Source: Martinezella hainanensis
GTDB taxonomy: Bacteria > Pseudomonadota > Alphaproteobacteria > Rhizobiales > Rhizobiaceae
Reading direction: 5' to 3'
DNA length: 64,000 nt
Assembly: GCF_900094555.1 (NCBI RefSeq)
Contig: NZ_FMAC01000001.1
Location: 62,001 to 126,000 of the forward strand
Below the pieces are notes generated by a model. The model was given only the letters and a program-made list of their open reading frames with translations. It made no database searches and had not been told where the DNA came from. Below are positions 9,203 through 20,440 of this stretch, piece by piece (the first letter of the stretch is position 1; each line of letters starts with the position of its first letter). The translations under genes and the position numbers were made by a program.

Positions 9203-10348
9203 TCAGCGGAACCGCAGGTTTGCCCGCGAGAGCTGGCTGACCGAAGTGCAGCCCATCAGCTTCATGTCGCGCTCGACTTCGGTACGCAGATGCCTAAGCG
9301 CCCGCTCCACACCCGCCTGACCGGCAGCAGCCAGCGGATAGAGATAGAAACGGCCGAGACCGACGGCCTTCGCACCGAGCGACAGGGCCTTCAGCACATG
9401 CGTGCCGCGCTGAACGCCCCCATCCATCATCACGTCGATACGATGACCGACAGCGTCGACGATCTCGGCCAGCTGATCGAACGCGGAGCGCGAGCCGTCC
9501 AGCTGGCGGCCGCCATGGTTCGACAACACAATGCCGGTGCAGCCGATGTCGACGGCGCGCTTGGCGTCTTCGACCGACATGATGCCCTTGAGGCAGAACT
9601 GACCGTTCCAGTGCTTCACCATCTCGGCGACGTCGTTCCAGTTCATCGACGGATCGAGCATCTCGGTGAAATACTTGCCGATCGACATCGCACCGCCGCT
9701 CATATCCACATGCTCGTCGAGCTGCGGCAGGCGGAACTTCTCGTGCGTCACATAGTTCAGCGCCCATGCCGGCTTGATGGCGAACTGGGTGAGGCCTGCG
9801 AGATTGAGCTTGAACGGGATGGAAAATCCGGTGCGAAGATCGCGCTCGCGATTGCCGCCGGTAATGCTGTCGACCGTCAGCATCATCGCGTTGACGCCGG
9901 CTTCCTTCGCCCGCTCCATCATCGCGCGGTTCAGGCCGCGATCCTTATGGAAATAGAATTGGTAGACCTGCGGCCCCGCGTGCTTCTTGCGGATTTCCTC
10001 CAGGCTGACAGTGCCGAGCGAGGAGACGCCGAACATCGTTCCAAGCGAGGAGGCTGCTGCCGCCACCGCATTCTCGCCCTGGTGATGGAACAGCCGCTGC
10101 AGCGCCGTCGGCGAGCAGTAGAAGGGGGTCGCGAGCTTTTGTCCCATGACGGTGACAGACATATCTATCTCGCTGACACCGCGCAGGACGTTGGGAACGA
10201 GATCGCAGCTTTCGAAGCTCGACGTGTTCCGCCGCAGCGTCACTTCGTCGTCGGCAGCGCCATCGATATAATTGAAGATCGGGCCGGGAAGACGCTTTTT
10301 CGCGAGAAGGCGAAAATCATGGAAGTTGTGGCACTCACGCAAGCGCAT
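9203..10348 (-). CDS. lldD: FMN-dependent alpha-hydroxy-acid dehydrogenase (L-lactate dehydrogenase type)
   Basis: This 381-residue protein belongs to the FMN-dependent alpha-hydroxy-acid oxidising family, most like quinone-linked L-lactate dehydrogenase. It shows the start motif FNYIDGAADDEVTLRRN, the substrate-binding region YQFYFHKDRG, MMLTVDS, and the active-site block IVLSNHGGRQLDGS with the catalytic histidine and following arginine. The ATG at 10348 has GAGG six bases upstream. Glycolate, mandelate and lactate enzymes share the fold, so lactate is the likely but unproven substrate. It appears to be a single-gene unit. Confidence 0.85.
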   Translation of the reverse strand: MRLRECHNFHDFRLLAKKRLPGPIFNYIDGAADDEVTLRRNTSSFESCDLVPNVLRGVSEIDMSVTVMGQKLATPFYCSPTALQRLFHHQGENAVAAAASSLGTMFGVSSLGTVSLEEIRKKHAGPQVYQFYFHKDRGLNRAMMERAKEAGVNAMMLTVDSITGGNRERDLRTGFSIPFKLNLAGLTQFAIKPAWALNYVTHEKFRLPQLDEHVDMSGGAMSIGKYFTEMLDPSMNWNDVAEMVKHWNGQFCLKGIMSVEDAKRAVDIGCTGIVLSNHGGRQLDGSRSAFDQLAEIVDAVGHRIDVMMDGGVQRGTHVLKALSLGAKAVGLGRFYLYPLAAAGQAGVERALRHLRTEVERDMKLMGCTSVSQLSRANLRFR

Positions 10349-10420
10349 GGCTGACCTCGGCATTCTCAAAAGACATCAACTATCGAACTCCCAATAAGCG
10401 GCCATTCAGCTCGGCTTCAA

Positions 10421-10885
10421 CTAAAGCCGGTGCAGGCGTGCCTCCCATTTGTAAAGCAGATCCGGCTCCTTCTCCTCATTGCCTGCCCCGTCCGACTCGT
10501 CAACCACGAAGAAGCCGTGCTTTTCGTAAAAGCGGCGCGCTGGCTCATTTCTCTGGAATGACCAGAGCGACAGCACCGGATAGGTCGATTTGGCAATATC
10601 GAGCAGACGGCTACCGATACCGCGCCCCTGCGCCTCGGGCAGGACGTAAAGCTGGTCAATCCAGTCCTCAAGAAAGGCAATGACGCCGACGAGACGCCCG
10701 CCCTCTTCCGCACCCCAGATCTCGCAATCCTTGTAGACGACGGCGGTCCAGAAGCCGACATCCTCTTCCGGCGTATGAACCCCGGCAAGCGTCGGCAGCC
10801 TTTCGTTGAAGGACGCGCGATGGACGGCCGCAGCCGCAGGCATGTCCGCGAGATCGAGTTTACGCAATGAAATCTTGTCAGTCAT
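10421..10885 (-). CDS. GNAT family N-acetyltransferase
   Basis: This 154-residue protein has the GNAT fold. The acetyl-CoA binding loop is seen in YVLPEAQGRGIGSRLLDIAK and the closing motif in SLWSFQRNEPARRFYEKHGF. The acceptor substrate cannot be told. It begins three bases after murI and is the last gene of a trmJ-murI-GNAT operon, which suggests co-expression but not a shared pathway. Confidence 0.85.
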   Translation of the reverse strand: MTDKISLRKLDLADMPAAAAVHRASFNERLPTLAGVHTPEEDVGFWTAVVYKDCEIWGAEEGGRLVGVIAFLEDWIDQLYVLPEAQGRGIGSRLLDIAKSTYPVLSLWSFQRNEPARRFYEKHGFFVVDESDGAGNEEKEPDLLYKWEARLHRL

Positions 10886-10888
10886 TCA

Positions 10889-11689
10889 TCAAGCCTTGAG
10901 CCCAAAACCCTGCATCAGCCGGCGGGTGGGAAAATCCGGCGCACCCGAGGTGAACACCGCAAAGTCGAGATTATCGGGATGAACGGCATCGGCCGCCTGC
11001 GGCACCAGGCTGCGGGCACGCCTCGCGATCGCCTCGGCTGGATCCAGCCAATCGACCGGCCAGGGCGCAAGCCTGCGGAAAATATTGGCCATGAACGGAT
11101 AATGCGTGCAGGCAAGCACCACGATGTCGGTCTTGCGGCCGTCCATCTCGACAAAGCACTGCTCGATCTCGGTCATGATAGCCTCATCGTCGACGACATC
11201 GCCACGAATATAGGCTTCCGCAAGACGGGCGAGGTTCTGTGATCCGACAAGCCGAACATGGCATTGCGTGGCGAAGGACTGGATTAGGTCGCGGGTGTAC
11301 GCGCGTTTGACCGTGCCCGGGGTCGCAAGCACCGATACCAGGCCGGAGCGGGTCCGCTCGGCGGCCGGCTTGATCGCCGGCACGGTACCGACGAATGTCA
11401 TCTGGGGAAAAGCGGCGCGCAGAGCGGCGCCGGCCAGCGTGAAAGCCGTGTTGCAAGCGATGATGCAGACTTCCGGATCATATTTCACCAGCAGTTTCGC
11501 GAAGAGATCAACGATGCGCTCCTTCAGCGCCGCTTCTTCCCAACTGCCGTAGGGGAAACCGGCATCGTCGGCGATGTAGATGAAACCGCGTTCCGGCATC
11601 AGCACCCGCGCTTCTCTAAGCACGGTCAAACCGCCGATCCCTGAATCGAAAACAAGGACCGGTTTCAGCTCATTCGCCGTTGCTGTCAT
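10889..11689 (-). CDS. murI: Glutamate racemase
   Basis: MurI makes D-glutamate for peptidoglycan by cofactor-free racemisation of L-glutamate. The 266-residue product has the N-terminal [14 protein letters not shown] block with the catalytic aspartate neighbourhood and both catalytic cysteines, in IIACNTAFT near residue 80 and [10 protein letters not shown] near residue 190. Its start codon lies inside the last 20 bases of trmJ, so translation is probably coupled to trmJ. The protein is cytosolic. Confidence 0.94.
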   Translation of the reverse strand: MTATANELKPVLVFDSGIGGLTVLREARVLMPERGFIYIADDAGFPYGSWEEAALKERIVDLFAKLLVKYDPEVCIIACNTAFTLAGAALRAAFPQMTFVGTVPAIKPAAERTRSGLVSVLATPGTVKRAYTRDLIQSFATQCHVRLVGSQNLARLAEAYIRGDVVDDEAIMTEIEQCFVEMDGRKTDIVVLACTHYPFMANIFRRLAPWPVDWLDPAEAIARRARSLVPQAADAVHPDNLDFAVFTSGAPDFPTRRLMQGFGLKA

Positions 11690-12512
11690 CGCTGGTGGTT
11701 TCCTTGGGTGCTTTAACGGATCTGGGATGCGAACCGCTGCCGCGCGGAGACTTCCGCGTGAAGCGGTCGAGAGACGAGATCACCCCGCGAAGAACGCTGA
11801 TTTCCTGTTCGGTAAACGCCCGGCGCGAGAGGACAGCTCGGAGATTGTCGACCATTTTCGGCTTTTTCCCGGCAGGATGGAAATAATTGCGCGCATCCAG
11901 CGCCTCTTCGAGCTGGTCGAAGAGACCGAAAAGCTGATCCTTCGTCGATGGCCGCTGCTCGATCGCCTGGAAAGGTACCTCGGCAACATCCCCCATGTCC
12001 GACTTCATCCATTCATAGGACATCAACAGCACCGCCTGCGCGATGTTCAGCGATGCGAAGGCCGGATTGACCGGGAAAGTCACGATCTCGTCGGCCAGCG
12101 CCACTTCCTCATTCGTCAAGCCCCAACGCTCGCGCCCGAAAAGAATACCGGTGCCCTCACCCGCCTTGAACTTTGTACGAAGGGTCTCAGCCGCGACGAC
12201 AGGCGACCGCACAGGCTTGTAGCCATCACGCTCGCGCGCCGTCGTCGCATAGACGAAATTGAGATCCGCGATCGCCTGCTCCAGCGTGTCGTAGACCTTC
12301 GTCGCCTCGATGATGTGATCTGCCTTCGAAGCGGTTGCCTGCGCCCTTTCGTTCGGCCAGCCATCGCGCGGATTGACAAGGCGCAACTCGACAAGCCCGA
12401 AATTCGCCATGGCACGCGCCACCATGCCGATATTCTCGCCCATCTGCGGCTCGACGAGAATGATGGCCGGCCCTTCGGCCAGAAGTGGACGTTCGCTGTT
12501 CGTGCCTGCCAT
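11670..12512 (-). CDS. trmJ: SPOUT-class RNA methyltransferase, TrmJ-like
   Basis: This protein has the SpoU fold: motif 1 is [21 protein letters not shown], and the knot region reads [18 protein letters not shown] then [16 protein letters not shown]. That layout fits TrmJ, which 2'-O-methylates nucleotide 32 of tRNAs. The window also holds ttcA, which modifies the same tRNA position. The ATG at 12512 gives 280 residues; an upstream frame start at 12563 adds residues that do not look like the family. The C-terminal 50 residues are basic and Ser/Lys-rich. It is the first gene of an operon with murI. Confidence 0.85.
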   Translation of the reverse strand: MAGTNSERPLLAEGPAIILVEPQMGENIGMVARAMANFGLVELRLVNPRDGWPNERAQATASKADHIIEATKVYDTLEQAIADLNFVYATTARERDGYKPVRSPVVAAETLRTKFKAGEGTGILFGRERWGLTNEEVALADEIVTFPVNPAFASLNIAQAVLLMSYEWMKSDMGDVAEVPFQAIEQRPSTKDQLFGLFDQLEEALDARNYFHPAGKKPKMVDNLRAVLSRRAFTEQEISVLRGVISSLDRFTRKSPRGSGSHPRSVKAPKETTSDDSNGE

Positions 12513-12627
12513 GATGCCTAAATCTCCGCGCGCGAACCCTGTCGCACCAGTTACGGGTGGCAATAGCGAGACACCGGCCGATCGGCAAGGTTTTTACGCA
12601 TAAGCCGCGGAATGAAGCGCGCCCAAT

Positions 12628-13233
12628 TTATTGCGGGTTGGCCGGCTTCTGCTGGTCCGAGGGCTGCTGCGTCTGGTCTGTCGGCTGTTGCTGCTGCTGT
12701 TTGACGAGATCCTGCATGACGCTCTTGAGCGAGCTCGGATTGCCGTTGTCATCATTGGTGATGATATCGTCGACGACGAGCTTTCCGCCTTCTTGGATGA
12801 CTTCGAAGCGAACCGTCGTCGTCTTCTGATAGTCTGCATCCGAGCCCATGCAGGTGGATTTCTTGAAGGTCGCCAGCACCTCGGTCACATTGTTCGTGGG
12901 CGGCTGGGCGGCGATCTTCACATCCTCCAGCGGACAGGCATCCTGCGCACTGACGATCACGTCATAGTCGAAAGGCGAGATACCGTCCTCGTCGGCAGCG
13001 GGAAACTGCGCGGCCGCCTGATATTTTGCCCCGAAATCCTTGCTGTAGATATCCTTCAGCTTGCTCTCGTCGAAGATATCCTGCCAGTCGCTGTCGCCGC
13101 CCGCCCAGTTCGAGACGGTCGCATCCATGATGGCCTTGACCGGCGTCGTCGCATCGGCAGCGAGCGCCATATGCGCGCCAAGCGAGAACTGAAAAAGCGT
13201 AAGGACAAAAGCGGAGGCGGCAAATTTCTGCAT
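12628..13233 (-). CDS. Exported protein of unknown function
   Basis: I do not recognise this protein beyond its export signal. The first 25 residues (from MQKFAASAFVL) form a signal peptide ending in ALAAD. The mature part is acidic, about 175 residues, with two cysteines (ACPLED and STCMGSD) that could form a disulfide in the periplasm, and residues such as VRFEVIQEGGKLVVDDI that look like beta strands. It ends in a Gln/Pro-rich tail with five glutamines in a row. The overall design resembles DUF3828-type periplasmic proteins, which is only an impression. No neighbour points to a role. Confidence 0.65.
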   Translation of the reverse strand: MQKFAASAFVLTLFQFSLGAHMALAADATTPVKAIMDATVSNWAGGDSDWQDIFDESKLKDIYSKDFGAKYQAAAQFPAADEDGISPFDYDVIVSAQDACPLEDVKIAAQPPTNNVTEVLATFKKSTCMGSDADYQKTTTVRFEVIQEGGKLVVDDIITNDDNGNPSSLKSVMQDLVKQQQQQPTDQTQQPSDQQKPANPQ

Positions 13234-13462
13234 GACGTGATTCCATGACATGGGGCAACGGGCAAAACCTGCGCGACATTAGACCCGTGGACTGCTTTGG
13301 CAATGGCCCGATCGCAAAAAGCGGGTGATGTCGTGAATGATCAAAAACGCGACGCGCGAGGCTCTATCGGCTTTGCGTTCCGTCCTTGCGGTGCTATAGC
13401 CCTCGGGACTTCCTATTACCCACAGGACCATCCGGTCCCATCAGCTTAAACGAGGCAGAAGC

Positions 13463-14677
13463 ATGAAGAAGATCAAGGTCGCAAATCCCGTTGCCGATCT
13501 CGATGGCGACGAAATGACTCGCATCATCTGGCAGCTCATCAAAGAAAAACTGATCTTCCCCTACCTCGACATCGACATCGACTACTACGATCTCTCGGTC
13601 GAAAACCGCGACGCCACCAACGACCAGGTGACCGTCGATGCCGCCAATGCCATCAAGAAGTACGGCGTCGGCATCAAATGCGCCACGATCACGCCGGACG
13701 AAGCCCGCGTGAAGGAGTTCAACCTCAAGGAAATGTGGAAGAGCCCGAACGGCACGATCCGCAACATCCTCGGCGGCGTCATCTTCCGCGAACCGATCAT
13801 CTGCAAGAACGTTCCGCGCCTGGTTCCAGGCTGGACGCAGCCGATCGTTGTCGGCCGTCACGCTTTCGGCGACCAGTATCGCGCCACCGACTTCAAGTTC
13901 CCCGGCAAGGGCAAGCTGACCATCAAGTTCGTCGGCGAAGACGGCACGGTCATCGAGAAGGAAGTCTTCAACGCTCCGGGCGCAGGCGTTGCCATGGCCA
14001 TGTACAACCTCGACGAGTCGATCCGCGAATTCGCGCGCGCCTCGATGATGTACGGCTTGATGCGCAAGTGGCCGGTCTACCTGTCGACCAAGAACACCAT
14101 CCTCAAGGCCTATGACGGTCGCTTCAAGGACATCTTCGAAGAAGTCTATCAGAACGAGTTCAAGGCTCAGTTCGACGAAGCCGGCATCACCTATGAACAC
14201 CGCCTGATCGACGACATGGTCGCTTCCGCCTTGAAGTGGTCCGGCGGCTACGTCTGGGCCTGCAAGAACTACGACGGTGACGTCCAGTCCGACACGGTTG
14301 CCCAGGGCTTCGGCTCGCTCGGCCTGATGACCTCCGTTCTCTTGACGCCGGATGGCAAGACGGTCGAAGCCGAAGCCGCGCACGGCACGGTGACCCGTCA
14401 CTACCGCCAGCACCAGAAGGGCCAGGAAACCTCGACAAACTCGATCGCCTCGATCTTCGCCTGGACCCGTGGCCTCGCTCATCGCGCCAAGCTCGACGAC
14501 AATGCCGAACTGGCAAAGTTCGCGTCCACGCTGGAAAAGGTCTGCGTCGACACCGTCGAAGCCGGCTATATGACCAAGGATCTGGCGCTGCTGATCGGCC
14601 CCGATCAGCCGTGGCTCTCGACCACCGCCTTCCTCGACAAGATCGACGAAAACCTCAAGAAGGCCATGGCTGCATAA
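13463..14677 (+). CDS. icd: NADP-dependent isocitrate dehydrogenase
   Basis: Icd converts isocitrate to 2-oxoglutarate and CO2 in the TCA cycle, making NADPH. The 404-residue length and start [21 protein letters not shown] identify the homodimeric type II (eukaryotic-like) enzyme found in rhizobia rather than the E. coli type. Substrate and metal motifs seen are [26 protein letters not shown] and [19 protein letters not shown], and the NADP loop [23 protein letters not shown] precedes the ATG. The gene is monocistronic with a clear terminator after it. Confidence 0.96.
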   Translation: MKKIKVANPVADLDGDEMTRIIWQLIKEKLIFPYLDIDIDYYDLSVENRDATNDQVTVDAANAIKKYGVGIKCATITPDEARVKEFNLKEMWKSPNGTIRNILGGVIFREPIICKNVPRLVPGWTQPIVVGRHAFGDQYRATDFKFPGKGKLTIKFVGEDGTVIEKEVFNAPGAGVAMAMYNLDESIREFARASMMYGLMRKWPVYLSTKNTILKAYDGRFKDIFEEVYQNEFKAQFDEAGITYEHRLIDDMVASALKWSGGYVWACKNYDGDVQSDTVAQGFGSLGLMTSVLLTPDGKTVEAEAAHGTVTRHYRQHQKGQETSTNSIASIFAWTRGLAHRAKLDDNAELAKFASTLEKVCVDTVEAGYMTKDLALLIGPDQPWLSTTAFLDKIDENLKKAMAA

Positions 14678-14700
14678 GCCTTGCTGTCATCTGGACATAC

Positions 14701-14731
14701 GAAAACCCGGCCTCAGCGCCGGGTTTTCTTT
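14701..14731 (+). terminator. Rho-independent terminator after icd
   Basis: An 11-bp stem (GAAAACCCGGC with GCCGGGTTTTC) around a 6-base loop is followed by a T-rich run. It lies 23 bases after the icd stop codon. Confidence 0.88.
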
Positions 14732-14798
14732 TGCCCGGAATCTTGCCGCCGGGGCTAACCAGTGGCAACAATGCGCGCAACAAAAGGGAGAGAGACAG

Positions 14799-15425
14799 AT
14801 GGCCGAGGAACTCGTTTTCTATACCAATCCGATGTCGCGCGGACGCATCGCCCGCTGGATGCTCGAGGAGATCGGCCAGCCCTACCGCACCGAGTACCTC
14901 GACTACGGCACGACGATGAAGGCGCCGGAATATCTGGCGGTCAACCCCATGGGCAAGGTGCCGGCCATCAAGCATGGCGATACCGTCGTCACCGAAGGCG
15001 CCGCCATCTGCGCCTATCTTGCGGAAACCTTCCCGCAGGCGGGGCTTGCCCCGACGGCGGCCGAGCGTGGCCGCTATTTCCGCTGGATGTTCTTTGCAGC
15101 CGGGCCGTTCGAGATGGCCATCACTAATCGCGCCCTCGGCTTCGAAGTCCCACCGGAACGCCTGCGCATGGCTGGCTGTGGCAGCTTCGCGAATGTGCTT
15201 GACGCCATGGAGCACGCGGTCACGACCTCGCCCTTCATCGCCGGCGACCGTTTTACTGCCGCCGACGTCTATGTCGGTTCGCATGTCGGCTACGGCCTCA
15301 ATTTCGGAACGATCGAAAAGCGACCGGCCTTCATCGATTACTGGAGCCGGGTCAGCGACCGCGACGCCTATCGCCGCGGCAACGAGATCGACAATGCGGC
15401 TATGCCGAAGCCGGCTAATGCCTGA
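14799..15425 (+). CDS. Glutathione S-transferase family protein
   Basis: This 208-residue protein has the N-terminal thioredoxin-like GST domain: FYTNPMSRGRIARWMLEE supplies the likely catalytic serine, NPMGKVPAIKHGD the cis-proline, and TEGAAICAYLAE the glutathione-binding segment. The all-helical C-terminal domain follows with FTAADVYVGSHVGYGL. It may conjugate glutathione to electrophiles or act as a glutathione-dependent reductase; the substrate is not evident. The gene follows icd after its terminator, so it is separately transcribed, and it is convergent with the AraC-type regulator. Confidence 0.9.
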   Translation: MAEELVFYTNPMSRGRIARWMLEEIGQPYRTEYLDYGTTMKAPEYLAVNPMGKVPAIKHGDTVVTEGAAICAYLAETFPQAGLAPTAAERGRYFRWMFFAAGPFEMAITNRALGFEVPPERLRMAGCGSFANVLDAMEHAVTTSPFIAGDRFTAADVYVGSHVGYGLNFGTIEKRPAFIDYWSRVSDRDAYRRGNEIDNAAMPKPANA

Positions 15426-15471
15426 AAATTCAGGACATTAGAAGAAAGCCTTCGATCGAAACGACATGCCG

Positions 15472-16323
15472 TTATGTCAGCGGCATATAGATGTCGGTCA
15501 ATAGCTCCGTCGGCGGCACGTCGCGCGGATTGTTGATATATTCTTCGAACATGACGGTATCGCGCAGTTGCCGCCCAGAAGCCGGCAGCCATTGCGCATA
15601 GAGCCATTGATAGGCCTTGTGCATGTTTGCATAGGGCCCCTTGTGGCGCAGCACGGCATATTCGCCGCCCTCAAGCGAGCGTCTTTCCAGAGGCGCATCG
15701 GCAGCGACGGTCTCGCCGGCGGTGACGCAGGCGTAGGAGCGCAGCTTGTCCGCCTCAACGACATCGGGATCGTCGAGATAGATGCCGATCATGCGCATAT
15801 CGGGGGCTGCAAGCCTGCGGGCAAAGATCGTGCCGAAGAGTGTTTCGAAAGCCTGGCCGATCTGCATATAGGAGCCGCGATGGGCGACACCGATCAGTGA
15901 CATCGGGGAAATGGTGCGAAGCGTAACGTCGAACATGACCGTGATCCTTCCTTGGGTGCTGGGTTCGAAGATCGTATGGCTTCCCTCATTCCGATATCGC
16001 GCCGGCGGCATGCCGTAGACGGATCTGAAGATGCGGTTGAACGACTGGAGGTTGGGATAGCCCGACCGCTTTGCAATGTCGCCGACGGATAGACGGGTGT
16101 TGACGAGATCGCCGGCGGCACGATGCAGCCGCAGCCGCTTGACGGTCGCCGCTGCCGTCTCGCCATAGATCACCCGATAGATCCTGTGCCAGTGATAGCT
16201 GGACATGCAGGCGATTTCGGCGAGCTTTTCCATATCGAGTTCATCATCCAGATGCTCATGGATATAGGCCGAAACTCGCCGCAACCGGGTCTCGTAAAGC
16301 GTCCACGCCGTTCCACCACTCAT
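15472..16323 (-). CDS. AraC-family regulator with GyrI-like effector domain
   Basis: The double helix-turn-helix of the AraC family is at the N-terminus (residues about 10-115: LAEIACMSSYHWHRIYR and VGDIAKRSGYPNLQSFNRIFRSVYGMPPARYR). The rest, about residues 125-283, is a GyrI-like small-molecule binding domain (TISPMSLIGVAHRGSYMQIGQAFETLF). This is the Rob/SoxS-like order of DNA binding first, ligand binding second, common in regulators of drug or stress response. The ATG at 16323 has AAGGGG seven bases upstream, which decides against a start 34 codons earlier. The target genes are unknown. Confidence 0.9.
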   Translation of the reverse strand: MSGGTAWTLYETRLRRVSAYIHEHLDDELDMEKLAEIACMSSYHWHRIYRVIYGETAAATVKRLRLHRAAGDLVNTRLSVGDIAKRSGYPNLQSFNRIFRSVYGMPPARYRNEGSHTIFEPSTQGRITVMFDVTLRTISPMSLIGVAHRGSYMQIGQAFETLFGTIFARRLAAPDMRMIGIYLDDPDVVEADKLRSYACVTAGETVAADAPLERRSLEGGEYAVLRHKGPYANMHKAYQWLYAQWLPASGRQLRDTVMFEEYINNPRDVPPTELLTDIYMPLT

Positions 16324-16460
16324 GTCAAACCCCTTGCAAATCGATCGGCCCGACAAGAGCATAACCCGATTTGACAAATCCTGCGGAGTTGTCCGGACAA
16401 AAGAAAATGGCGGACACCGAAGCATCCGCCATTCTTGATTACCAATCGGAAATCAACGCC

Positions 16461-19121
16461 TTAGCCGGCAAGTGCCGCAGCAATGGCCTCGATAGCTTCA
16501 TCAGCTTTGGCGCCATCCGGGCCGCCGGCCTGGGCCATGTCGGGACGACCGCCACCGCCCTTGCCGCCGAGAGCAGCCGAGGCGACGCGAACGAGGTCAA
16601 CGGCACTGAAACGACCTGTCAGGTCTTCGGTAACAGCGACGACGGCGCTAGCCTTGCCATCTTCCGACACGCCGATCAGCGCGACGACGCCCGAGCCGAG
16701 ACTTACCTTGGCTTCATCCGCCAACCCCTTGAGATCCTTGGGATCGACGCCGGAAACAGGCTTGCCGAGGAATTTGACGCCATTGACCTCCCGGACAGCA
16801 TCAGCCGAGCCGCCCTGGCCGCCGCCCATAGCAAGCTTGCGCTTGGCATCCGCCAATTCGCGCTCCAGCTTACGGCGTTCGTCCATCAGCGCTTCAACGC
16901 GCGAGACGACATCGGCCGCCTGCACCTTCAGTGTCGAGGCAAGGCTCTTCACGCGGTCGTCCTGCTCGGCAAGATAATCACGCGCGGATTCACCGGTCAC
17001 GGCTTCGATACGGCGCACGCCGGCGCCGACGGCACTTTCGCCGAGGATGCGTACGAGGCCGATCTGGCCCGTAGCGGAGACATGCGTGCCGCCGCAAAGC
17101 TCGACCGAATAGGGCTTGCCGGATTTGGCACCACGCACACCCTGCCCCATCGACACCACGCGGACTTCGTCGCCATACTTTTCGCCGAACAGCGCCATCG
17201 CGCCTTCCGCGATCGCATCGTCGACACTCATGAGGCGGGTCGTGACCGGAGAATTCTGCAGAACGATCTCGTTCGCCATCTCCTCGACAACCTTCAACTC
17301 CTCTGCCGACATGGGCTTCGGATGAGAGACGTCGAAACGCAGGCGCTCGGGCGCAACCAGCGAGCCCTTCTGGGCGACATGGGTACCGAGCACTTCGCGG
17401 AGAGCTTCGTGCAGCAGGTGGGTGGCGGAGTGGTTGGCGCGCAGGCGCGAGCGCCTGTTATGATCGACCGTCAGCACGACAGCGTCGCCGACCTTGATCT
17501 TGCCTTCCGACACTTCCGAGCTGTGAACGAAAAGGCCCTCGCCCTTCTTCTGCGTGTCACCGACGGTGAGCTTGCCGTGATCGCTCGCAATCATGCCGGT
17601 ATCGCCCATCTGGCCACCGGATTCGCCGTAGAACGGCGTCTGATTGACGACGATCTGCACCTTGTCGCCGGCAGAGGCGCTTTCGACGGCAACGCCGTCC
17701 TTGACGATCGCCTGGATGACGCCTTCGGCCGTTTCCGTGTCGTAGCCGAGGAATTCGGTCGCTCCGAGCTTTTCCTTGAGCTCGAACCAGATGGTCTCGG
17801 TCGCCTTGTCGCCGGAACCGGTCCAATGCGAGCGCGCCTCGGCCTTCTGGCGCTCCATGGCATCGGTGAAGCTGGAGATGTCGACGCCGATGCCGCGGGC
17901 ACGCAGCGCGTCCTGCGTCAGGTCCAACGGGAAGCCATAGGTGTCGTAGAGCTTGAAGGCGGTCTCGCCGTCCAGGCTGTCACCCTTGTGCAGGTCCGAA
18001 GTGGCATCGTTGAGCAGCGAAAGGCCACGCTCCAGCGTCTTGCGGAAACGGGTCTCTTCGAGCTTCAGTGTCTCGGAGGTCAGCGCCTCGGCGCGCACCA
18101 GCTCCGGATAGGCGCGGCCCATCTGCTGGATCAGCGCCGGCAGCAGCTTCCACATCAACGGTTCCTTGGCACCGAGCAGCTGTGCGTGGCGCATGGCACG
18201 GCGCATGATGCGGCGAAGCACATAGCCGCGCCCTTCGTTCGACGGCAGGACACCGTCAGCGATCAGGAAGGCGGAGGAGCGCAGATGATCGGCGATGACG
18301 CGGTGGCTGGCGCGATGCTCGCCCTCGGCCTTGACGCCCGTTGCCTCTTCCGAGGCTTCGATCAGCGCGCGGAACAGGTCGATATCGTAGTTGTCATGCT
18401 TGCCCTGCAGCACGGCGGCAACGCGCTCGAGACCCATGCCGGTGTCGATCGACGGACGCGGCAGGTCGACGCGCTGTTCCTTGGTGATCTGCTCGAACTG
18501 CATGAAGACGAGATTCCAGATCTCGATAAAGCGATCACCGTCTTCCTCCGGAGAGCCGGGAGGGCCGCCCCAGATGTGATCGCCGTGATCGTAGAAGATT
18601 TCAGAACAGGGACCGCACGGGCCGGTGTCACCCATCGCCCAGAAATTGTCGCTGGTGGCGATGCGGATGATCCGATCGTCGGAAAGGCCGGCGATCTTCT
18701 TCCACAGATTAAAGGCGTCGTCGTCGGTATGATAGACCGTGACCAGCAGGCGCTTGGCATCGAGGCCGAATTCCTTGGTGATCAGGTTCCAGGCAAGCTC
18801 GATAGCGCGTTCCTTGAAGTAATCGCCAAAGGAGAAGTTGCCAAGCATTTCAAAGAAGGTGTGATGGCGCGCGGTATAACCGACATTATCAAGGTCGTTA
18901 TGCTTGCCGCCGGCGCGAACGCATTTCTGCGCCGTCGAAGCCGTCGTATAGGGACGCTGCTCCAGGCCGGTGAACACGTTCTTGAATTGCACCATACCGG
19001 CATTGGTGAACATCAATGTCGGATCGTTGCGCGGCACCAGCGGGCTCGACGGCACGATCTCGTGGCCGTTTTTCTTAAAATAGTCGAGGAAGGTCGACCG
19101 GATTTCATTCACACCGCTCAT
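16461..19121 (-). CDS. alaS: Alanyl-tRNA synthetase
   Basis: AlaRS charges tRNA-Ala and edits mischarged serine and glycine. The 886-residue product starts [20 protein letters not shown]. The class II catalytic core comes first ([19 protein letters not shown]), followed by the editing domain with zinc ligands in [11 protein letters not shown] and [13 protein letters not shown], and the glycine-rich C-Ala domain ([16 protein letters not shown]). An in-frame start 13 codons upstream exists but is not family-like. The gene sits 170 bases after recA on the same strand, the usual rhizobial order. Confidence 0.96.
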   Translation of the reverse strand: MSGVNEIRSTFLDYFKKNGHEIVPSSPLVPRNDPTLMFTNAGMVQFKNVFTGLEQRPYTTASTAQKCVRAGGKHNDLDNVGYTARHHTFFEMLGNFSFGDYFKERAIELAWNLITKEFGLDAKRLLVTVYHTDDDAFNLWKKIAGLSDDRIIRIATSDNFWAMGDTGPCGPCSEIFYDHGDHIWGGPPGSPEEDGDRFIEIWNLVFMQFEQITKEQRVDLPRPSIDTGMGLERVAAVLQGKHDNYDIDLFRALIEASEEATGVKAEGEHRASHRVIADHLRSSAFLIADGVLPSNEGRGYVLRRIMRRAMRHAQLLGAKEPLMWKLLPALIQQMGRAYPELVRAEALTSETLKLEETRFRKTLERGLSLLNDATSDLHKGDSLDGETAFKLYDTYGFPLDLTQDALRARGIGVDISSFTDAMERQKAEARSHWTGSGDKATETIWFELKEKLGATEFLGYDTETAEGVIQAIVKDGVAVESASAGDKVQIVVNQTPFYGESGGQMGDTGMIASDHGKLTVGDTQKKGEGLFVHSSEVSEGKIKVGDAVVLTVDHNRRSRLRANHSATHLLHEALREVLGTHVAQKGSLVAPERLRFDVSHPKPMSAEELKVVEEMANEIVLQNSPVTTRLMSVDDAIAEGAMALFGEKYGDEVRVVSMGQGVRGAKSGKPYSVELCGGTHVSATGQIGLVRILGESAVGAGVRRIEAVTGESARDYLAEQDDRVKSLASTLKVQAADVVSRVEALMDERRKLERELADAKRKLAMGGGQGGSADAVREVNGVKFLGKPVSGVDPKDLKGLADEAKVSLGSGVVALIGVSEDGKASAVVAVTEDLTGRFSAVDLVRVASAALGGKGGGGRPDMAQAGGPDGAKADEAIEAIAAALAG

Positions 19122-19211
19122 AGGGGGCCCTTCAGTCCTGCGCTCAGCAACTTGCGTCAAAGTCAGAGGCTTTTATCGTTCGCTCCCGGCGCTGTCCAGC
19201 CGCACGAACAA

Positions 19212-19247
19212 AACCGGCCGCACATCCCTTGGACAATACGGCCGGTT
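19212..19247 (-). terminator. Hairpin between recA and alaS
   Basis: A 9-bp inverted repeat (AACCGGCCG with CGGCCGGTT) has an 18-base loop and no clear T run on either side. It lies 45 bases after the recA stop and may be a weak terminator or an mRNA-stabilising hairpin that partly separates recA from alaS. Confidence 0.45.
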
Positions 19248-19292
19248 CAAGCATTCAATTCATATCAAGCCGGGAATTGCTCCCGAAATTCG

Positions 19293-20381
19293 TTATTCGC
19301 CGCCAGCGTCGCCGTCATCGCCAGAATCGGGACCACCATTCTGCAGGAAGCGGTCGGCGATCAGGCCGGCGTTCTGGCGCAGAGACAGTTCGATCTCGCG
19401 AGCGAGATCCGGGTTGTCGCGCAGGAAGATTTTCGCGTTCTCGCGGCCCTGGCCGAGGCGCTGGCTGTTGTAGGAGAACCAGGCACCCGACTTCTCGACG
19501 ATGCCGGCCTTGACGCCGAGGTCGACCAGCTCGCCGGTCTTGGAAACGCCTTCACCGTACATGATGTCGAACTCGACCTGCTTGAAGGGAGGGGCCATCT
19601 TGTTCTTGACGACCTTGACGCGGGTCTGGTTGCCGATCACCTCCTCGCGCTCCTTGACGGCGCCGATGCGGCGAATGTCAAGGCGAACCGAGGCATAGAA
19701 CTTCAGTGCATTACCACCGGTCGTCGTTTCCGGCGAGCCGAACATGACGCCGATCTTCATGCGAATCTGGTTGATGAAGATCACCATGCAGTTGGACTTC
19801 GAGATCGAAGCCGTCAGCTTGCGCAGCGCCTGGCTCATCAAACGGGCCTGCAGGCCCGGCAGGCTGTCGCCCATCTCGCCTTCGATTTCGGCACGCGGCG
19901 TCAGGGCCGCAACGGAGTCGACGACGAGAACGTCGATCGCGCCGGAGCGCACCAGCGTATCGGTGATTTCAAGCGCCTGTTCGCCGGTATCGGGCTGCGA
20001 GATCAACAGGTTCTGCAAGTCGACGCCGAGCTTGCGGGCATAGACCGGATCGAGCGCATGTTCCGCGTCCACGAAGGCGCAGATGCCGCCCTTCTTCTGC
20101 GCTTCTGCAATGGTCTGCAGCGCCAGCGTCGTCTTACCCGAGCTTTCCGGCCCGTAGATTTCGATGATGCGCCCCTTCGGCAAGCCGCCAATGCCAAGCG
20201 CGATATCGAGGCTCAGAGAGCCGGTGGAAACCGTTTCGATTTCGACCACGTTCTCGTTAGAGCCGAGCTTCATGATCGAGCCCTTGCCGAACGACCGCTC
20301 AATTTGAGAGAGTGCCGCTTCAAGTGCCTTGCTTTTATCCACCGATTTGTCCTCTACAAGCCGCAAAGAATTCTGAGACAT
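19293..20381 (-). CDS. recA: Recombinase RecA
   Basis: RecA forms the filament on single-stranded DNA that drives strand exchange and LexA cleavage. The 362-residue product has Walker [14 protein letters not shown], Walker [13 protein letters not shown], loop L1 [19 protein letters not shown] and loop L2 [16 protein letters not shown]. The acidic C-terminal tail ([11 protein letters not shown]) is present. I chose the ATG at 20381 because AGGTGG lies five bases before it and overlaps an alternative GTG at 20390. An SOS operator lies 60 bases upstream. alaS follows on the same strand. Confidence 0.97.
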   Translation of the reverse strand: MSQNSLRLVEDKSVDKSKALEAALSQIERSFGKGSIMKLGSNENVVEIETVSTGSLSLDIALGIGGLPKGRIIEIYGPESSGKTTLALQTIAEAQKKGGICAFVDAEHALDPVYARKLGVDLQNLLISQPDTGEQALEITDTLVRSGAIDVLVVDSVAALTPRAEIEGEMGDSLPGLQARLMSQALRKLTASISKSNCMVIFINQIRMKIGVMFGSPETTTGGNALKFYASVRLDIRRIGAVKEREEVIGNQTRVKVVKNKMAPPFKQVEFDIMYGEGVSKTGELVDLGVKAGIVEKSGAWFSYNSQRLGQGRENAKIFLRDNPDLAREIELSLRQNAGLIADRFLQNGGPDSGDDGDAGGE

Positions 20382-20440
20382 TCGATCCACCTTTAGGTTA
20401 TTGAAGCCGCTCTAGCAATGTCGCCGCTGATGAGAATTGT

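Noticed and set aside
16371..20396. A 1341-codon plus-strand frame across alaS and recA
   Set aside because: It runs antisense to two certain genes, has no family motifs, and is explained by GC-rich codon use in the true frames.
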